From NCBI GenBank assembly GCA_009703445.1, contig WLGA01000055.1:1-7139 (forward strand): a DNA stretch of 7,139 nt, written 5' to 3'. The notes beneath the pieces are model-generated. The model saw nothing but the letters and a program-made list of their open reading frames with translations, made no database searches and had not been told where the DNA came from. Positions 5,439 to 7,139 of the stretch are shown here, one piece after another. The position numbers were made by a program, and so were the translations under genes. Position 1 is the stretch's first letter; the number at the start of each line of letters is the position of its first letter. Origin of the DNA: Actinomycetota bacterium. Lineage in GTDB: Bacteria > Actinomycetota > Actinomycetes > Actinomycetales > Microbacteriaceae.

Positions 5439-6168
5439 ACTTCTTAAGGTTGCCCTAGACGCAGCCAACACCGGTGCCGCAGAGCTCAAGCAGCGTTATC
5501 GCGGGCCACTCGAGATCAGCTCGAAGACTTCACCAGAAGACCACGTAACCGATGCCGACCTGGCCTCGGAGACACTGGTGCGCGCACTGATTCACGAGCG
5601 ACGCCCAAACGACAGCATCACGGGCGAGGAGTTTGCCGGGCTTGAGAATGCCGCGGCCGAAGTTCGCTGGAGCATCGACCCGCTAGATGGCACCGTGAAC
5701 TTCACGCGCGGCCTGCCAAACTTTTGCACCTCGGTTGGTGCTGCGAATGTTGAGACCGGTGAGTGGCTGGTGGGCGCAATCGTTGCACCGATTCTCGACC
5801 TGACCTATTACGCAAAGCGCGGCCACGGTTCATTCGTGATCCGCAATGGACAGCACATCCGCCTGACCGGCCCACCGGCCGATCGCGCCACGAAGATCAT
5901 CGCCACCGGGTTTTCATACCAGGCCGAAGAGCGCGTCGCCCAGTTCGAAAACATGGCACGGATGATGCCCGACTTCGTTGACCTTAGACGCATGGGTGCA
6001 GCGGCACTTGACCTTTGCGCTGTCGCCGAGGGCGCAATCGACGTCTACTACGAGCGGGGCATCAAAGAGTATGACTGGGCTGCCGGCGCATTAATCGCCG
6101 AAGAAGCTGGGCTAACCGTTCAGCGCCCTGCCTTCGTTGGCGACCTATGCCACGTGCGCTTGGTTTAG
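5425..6168 (+). CDS. Inositol monophosphatase-family phosphatase (IMPase / HisN-like)
   Basis: This 247-aa protein is a Mg-dependent, Li-sensitive-type sugar phosphatase of the FIG/IMPase superfamily. Metal ligands are visible: E68-E69 in TGEE (66-69), D85-P-L-D88-G-T90 in WSIDPLDGTVNF (82-93), and D217 in YDWAAGALIAEEAG (216-229); VTDAD at 41-45 is the usual N-terminal motif. All active-site residues appear intact and the length is normal, though the C terminus is short. Sequence alone does not separate inositol-1-phosphatase, histidinol-phosphatase (HisN) or a nucleotide/sugar phosphatase; the IMPase-like motifs and lack of his or cys neighbours leave it open. It overlaps the TetR gene by 14 bases (5425-5438), so it may be cotranscribed with it, or use its own leaderless promoter at 5392-5418. 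Its stop abuts the convergent surface-protein gene with no gap. Confidence 0.9.
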   Translation: MNLDELLKVALDAANTGAAELKQRYRGPLEISSKTSPEDHVTDADLASETLVRALIHERRPNDSITGEEFAGLENAAAEVRWSIDPLDGTVNFTRGLPNFCTSVGAANVETGEWLVGAIVAPILDLTYYAKRGHGSFVIRNGQHIRLTGPPADRATKIIATGFSYQAEERVAQFENMARMMPDFVDLRRMGAAALDLCAVAEGAIDVYYERGIKEYDWAAGALIAEEAGLTVQRPAFVGDLCHVRLV

Positions 6169-7139
6169 CTAGGGCCTACGCGCCACCAAAATAACGCTTG
6201 GGCGCTTGGCCTTTGAGTTCGGCGGCATGATGTCCGAAACGATCGTGACCTTGCCCAGCAAGCCGGCCGCACGAAGTTGGGCCCTAAGCGCCTTGGTTTC
6301 GTCGACAAGCAGTGTTCGCATTTTGGCTATTGAGAGCTTGGATGAGTTTCTCGCCAACCTCACCGTGATTGTGAAGCCACCGGCGTCTTGAACAAGCATT
6401 GCGCGCAACGTCCGCAGTTGAGCCGGGCTGAGAAGCTTGGCCTTCGGTGCATCCTTGAATGGCTTGACCTGCCAAAGGTTGATGCTGAGAGGGATGAAAA
6501 CCTTGGCTCCTTGCATTTTGGCGGGTGCGCTAAAGCCAACCGCATTCTTAGCCTTCACCTTTAGCTGCAGGAGCTGCCCCGGCTTCAGGCCGGTTAGTCG
6601 ACAGGTGAGCTTGTCGGTCACGCAGATCTGGCCGGTTGAAACGGTGACTTCGTAGCCGGTTATTGGCGAACCGCCATCCTTGGTCGGAGCCTTCCAAGAC
6701 ACATCGGCACCCTTCCAAAACGGAACAGCCTTGATGTCGGCGGGTGCATCAGAGGTGGATGGCCCGGGTGTTGGTGTGCCGGTCGGCGTTGGGGTTGGGC
6801 TGGCCGTGCCGCCAGAGCCTCCCGGGTTCAAACTGACGGGTGGTTCGACGAATGAGATCGTCACAGTTCCGTTTGCATTCATCAAATCATCGAATGTGTA
6901 ACGAACATAACTAGCACTGAAACCGGTCAACCCCGAAGTTGAGTTCTGACCTGGCGACGATGCCGATGGGCAGAAATCCTGCAAGCCACAGACGGCGTGG
7001 ATGTTGTAGCCACCAGTTGCGCCACCAGTAGCGCCACCGCCTCCGCCCGCCGGCCCGCCGCCGTCATCAGGATCATTTGGGTAGTCCGAATATGAATACC
7101 AAGTGAGCCCCTGTGGCGCTTGCCCATTGGTTGAGAGTG
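6169..7139 (-). CDS. Secreted FN3-domain surface protein with OmpA-like C terminus (5' end outside window)
   Basis: The reading frame has no stop from 6169 to the window edge, so at least 322 residues are seen and the N terminus, including any signal peptide, is missing. In visible-residue order there is a Tyr/Asp-rich start (WYSYSDYPNDPDD, about 13-25), a glycine-rich stretch (about 26-46, GGGGGATGGATGGY), a short segment with two cysteines (VCGLQDFC), a beta-like end (GTVTISFVEPP), a Pro/Thr linker (about 112-128), and a fibronectin type III domain (about 131-215: VSWKAPTKDGGSPITGYEVTV, a cysteine pair ICVTDKLTC, VKAKNAVGFS). The C-terminal 100 residues (TVRLARNSSKLSIAKMRTLLVDETKALRAQL...VILVARRP) show a beta-alpha-beta pattern like OmpA domains. 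There is no LPXTG signal or C-terminal membrane anchor. A TTG at 6984 is not taken as the start because coding continues upstream. Ligand and role are unknown. Confidence 0.85.
   Translation of the reverse strand, partial: LSTNGQAPQGLTWYSYSDYPNDPDDGGGPAGGGGGATGGATGGYNIHAVCGLQDFCPSASSPGQNSTSGLTGFSASYVRYTFDDLMNANGTVTISFVEPPVSLNPGGSGGTASPTPTPTGTPTPGPSTSDAPADIKAVPFWKGADVSWKAPTKDGGSPITGYEVTVSTGQICVTDKLTCRLTGLKPGQLLQLKVKAKNAVGFSAPAKMQGAKVFIPLSINLWQVKPFKDAPKAKLLSPAQLRTLRAMLVQDAGGFTITVRLARNSSKLSIAKMRTLLVDETKALRAQLRAAGLLGKVTIVSDIMPPNSKAKRPSVILVARRP

Noticed and set aside
6730..6830. Pro/Thr-coding run as a tandem repeat or phase-variable tract
   Set aside because: The codons vary and no exact repeat unit is kept, so slippage is unlikely; it reads as an ordinary linker.
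6169..6984. Surface protein as a complete 271-aa gene starting at TTG 6984
   Set aside because: The same frame continues open to the window edge with plausible protein (Gly-rich, WYSYSDYP), and no ribosome site or signal peptide follows a start at 6984.

Overview
The window looks like a compact chromosome segment from an actinobacterium, most likely a small-genome member of the Microbacteriaceae (freshwater or marine Luna-type lineages such as Rhodoluna or Aquiluna are my guess). Supporting signs are moderately GC-rich coding sequence, very short or absent intergenic gaps, probable leaderless starts with TANNNT -10 boxes, a TetR regulator next to a BioQ-like operator, and an FN3-containing surface protein with a Pro/Thr linker. 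The assignment to a lineage is inference; no rRNA, tRNA, CRISPR array or insertion sequence is visible.

Layout. The minus-strand gene at 20-1213 is rlmN (23S rRNA/tRNA adenine-C2 methyltransferase). It is divergent from a plus-strand GH13 subfamily 18 sucrose-phosphorylase-type enzyme (1355-2824). Their shared 141-bp spacer holds a LacI-family type operator with a central CG. A minus-strand operon follows: bioY (4150-4710), a single-ATPase ecfA/bioM (3467-4147) and ecfT/bioN (2835-3470), which together make a complete energy-coupling-factor biotin importer. Divergent from it is a TetR-family regulator (4797-5438), and between the two is a perfect 13-bp palindrome, TGAACACTGTTCA, which resembles the actinobacterial BioQ operator. 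An inositol-monophosphatase-family gene (5425-6168) overlaps the end of the tetR gene. The last gene, on the minus strand (6169 to beyond 7139), is the C-terminal part of a secreted modular protein: a Gly-rich region, a PT linker, a fibronectin type III domain and an OmpA-like C-terminal region.

How they work together. The clearest functional unit is 2835-5438: a biotin uptake operon facing its own probable repressor, with one operator placed to control both promoters. No biotin synthesis gene is in view, so the unit may serve a biotin scavenger, but synthesis genes could lie elsewhere. The GH13_18 enzyme is probably catabolic and sugar-controlled. Its +1 subsite loop differs from classical sucrose phosphorylase, so the acceptor may be fructose 6-phosphate or something else rather than fructose. 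rlmN and the phosphatase are housekeeping-type genes. There is no gene-free stretch longer than 300 bases; the two real spacers (1214-1354 and 4711-4796) are described as regulatory features. The 19 bases before position 20 show nothing recognisable.
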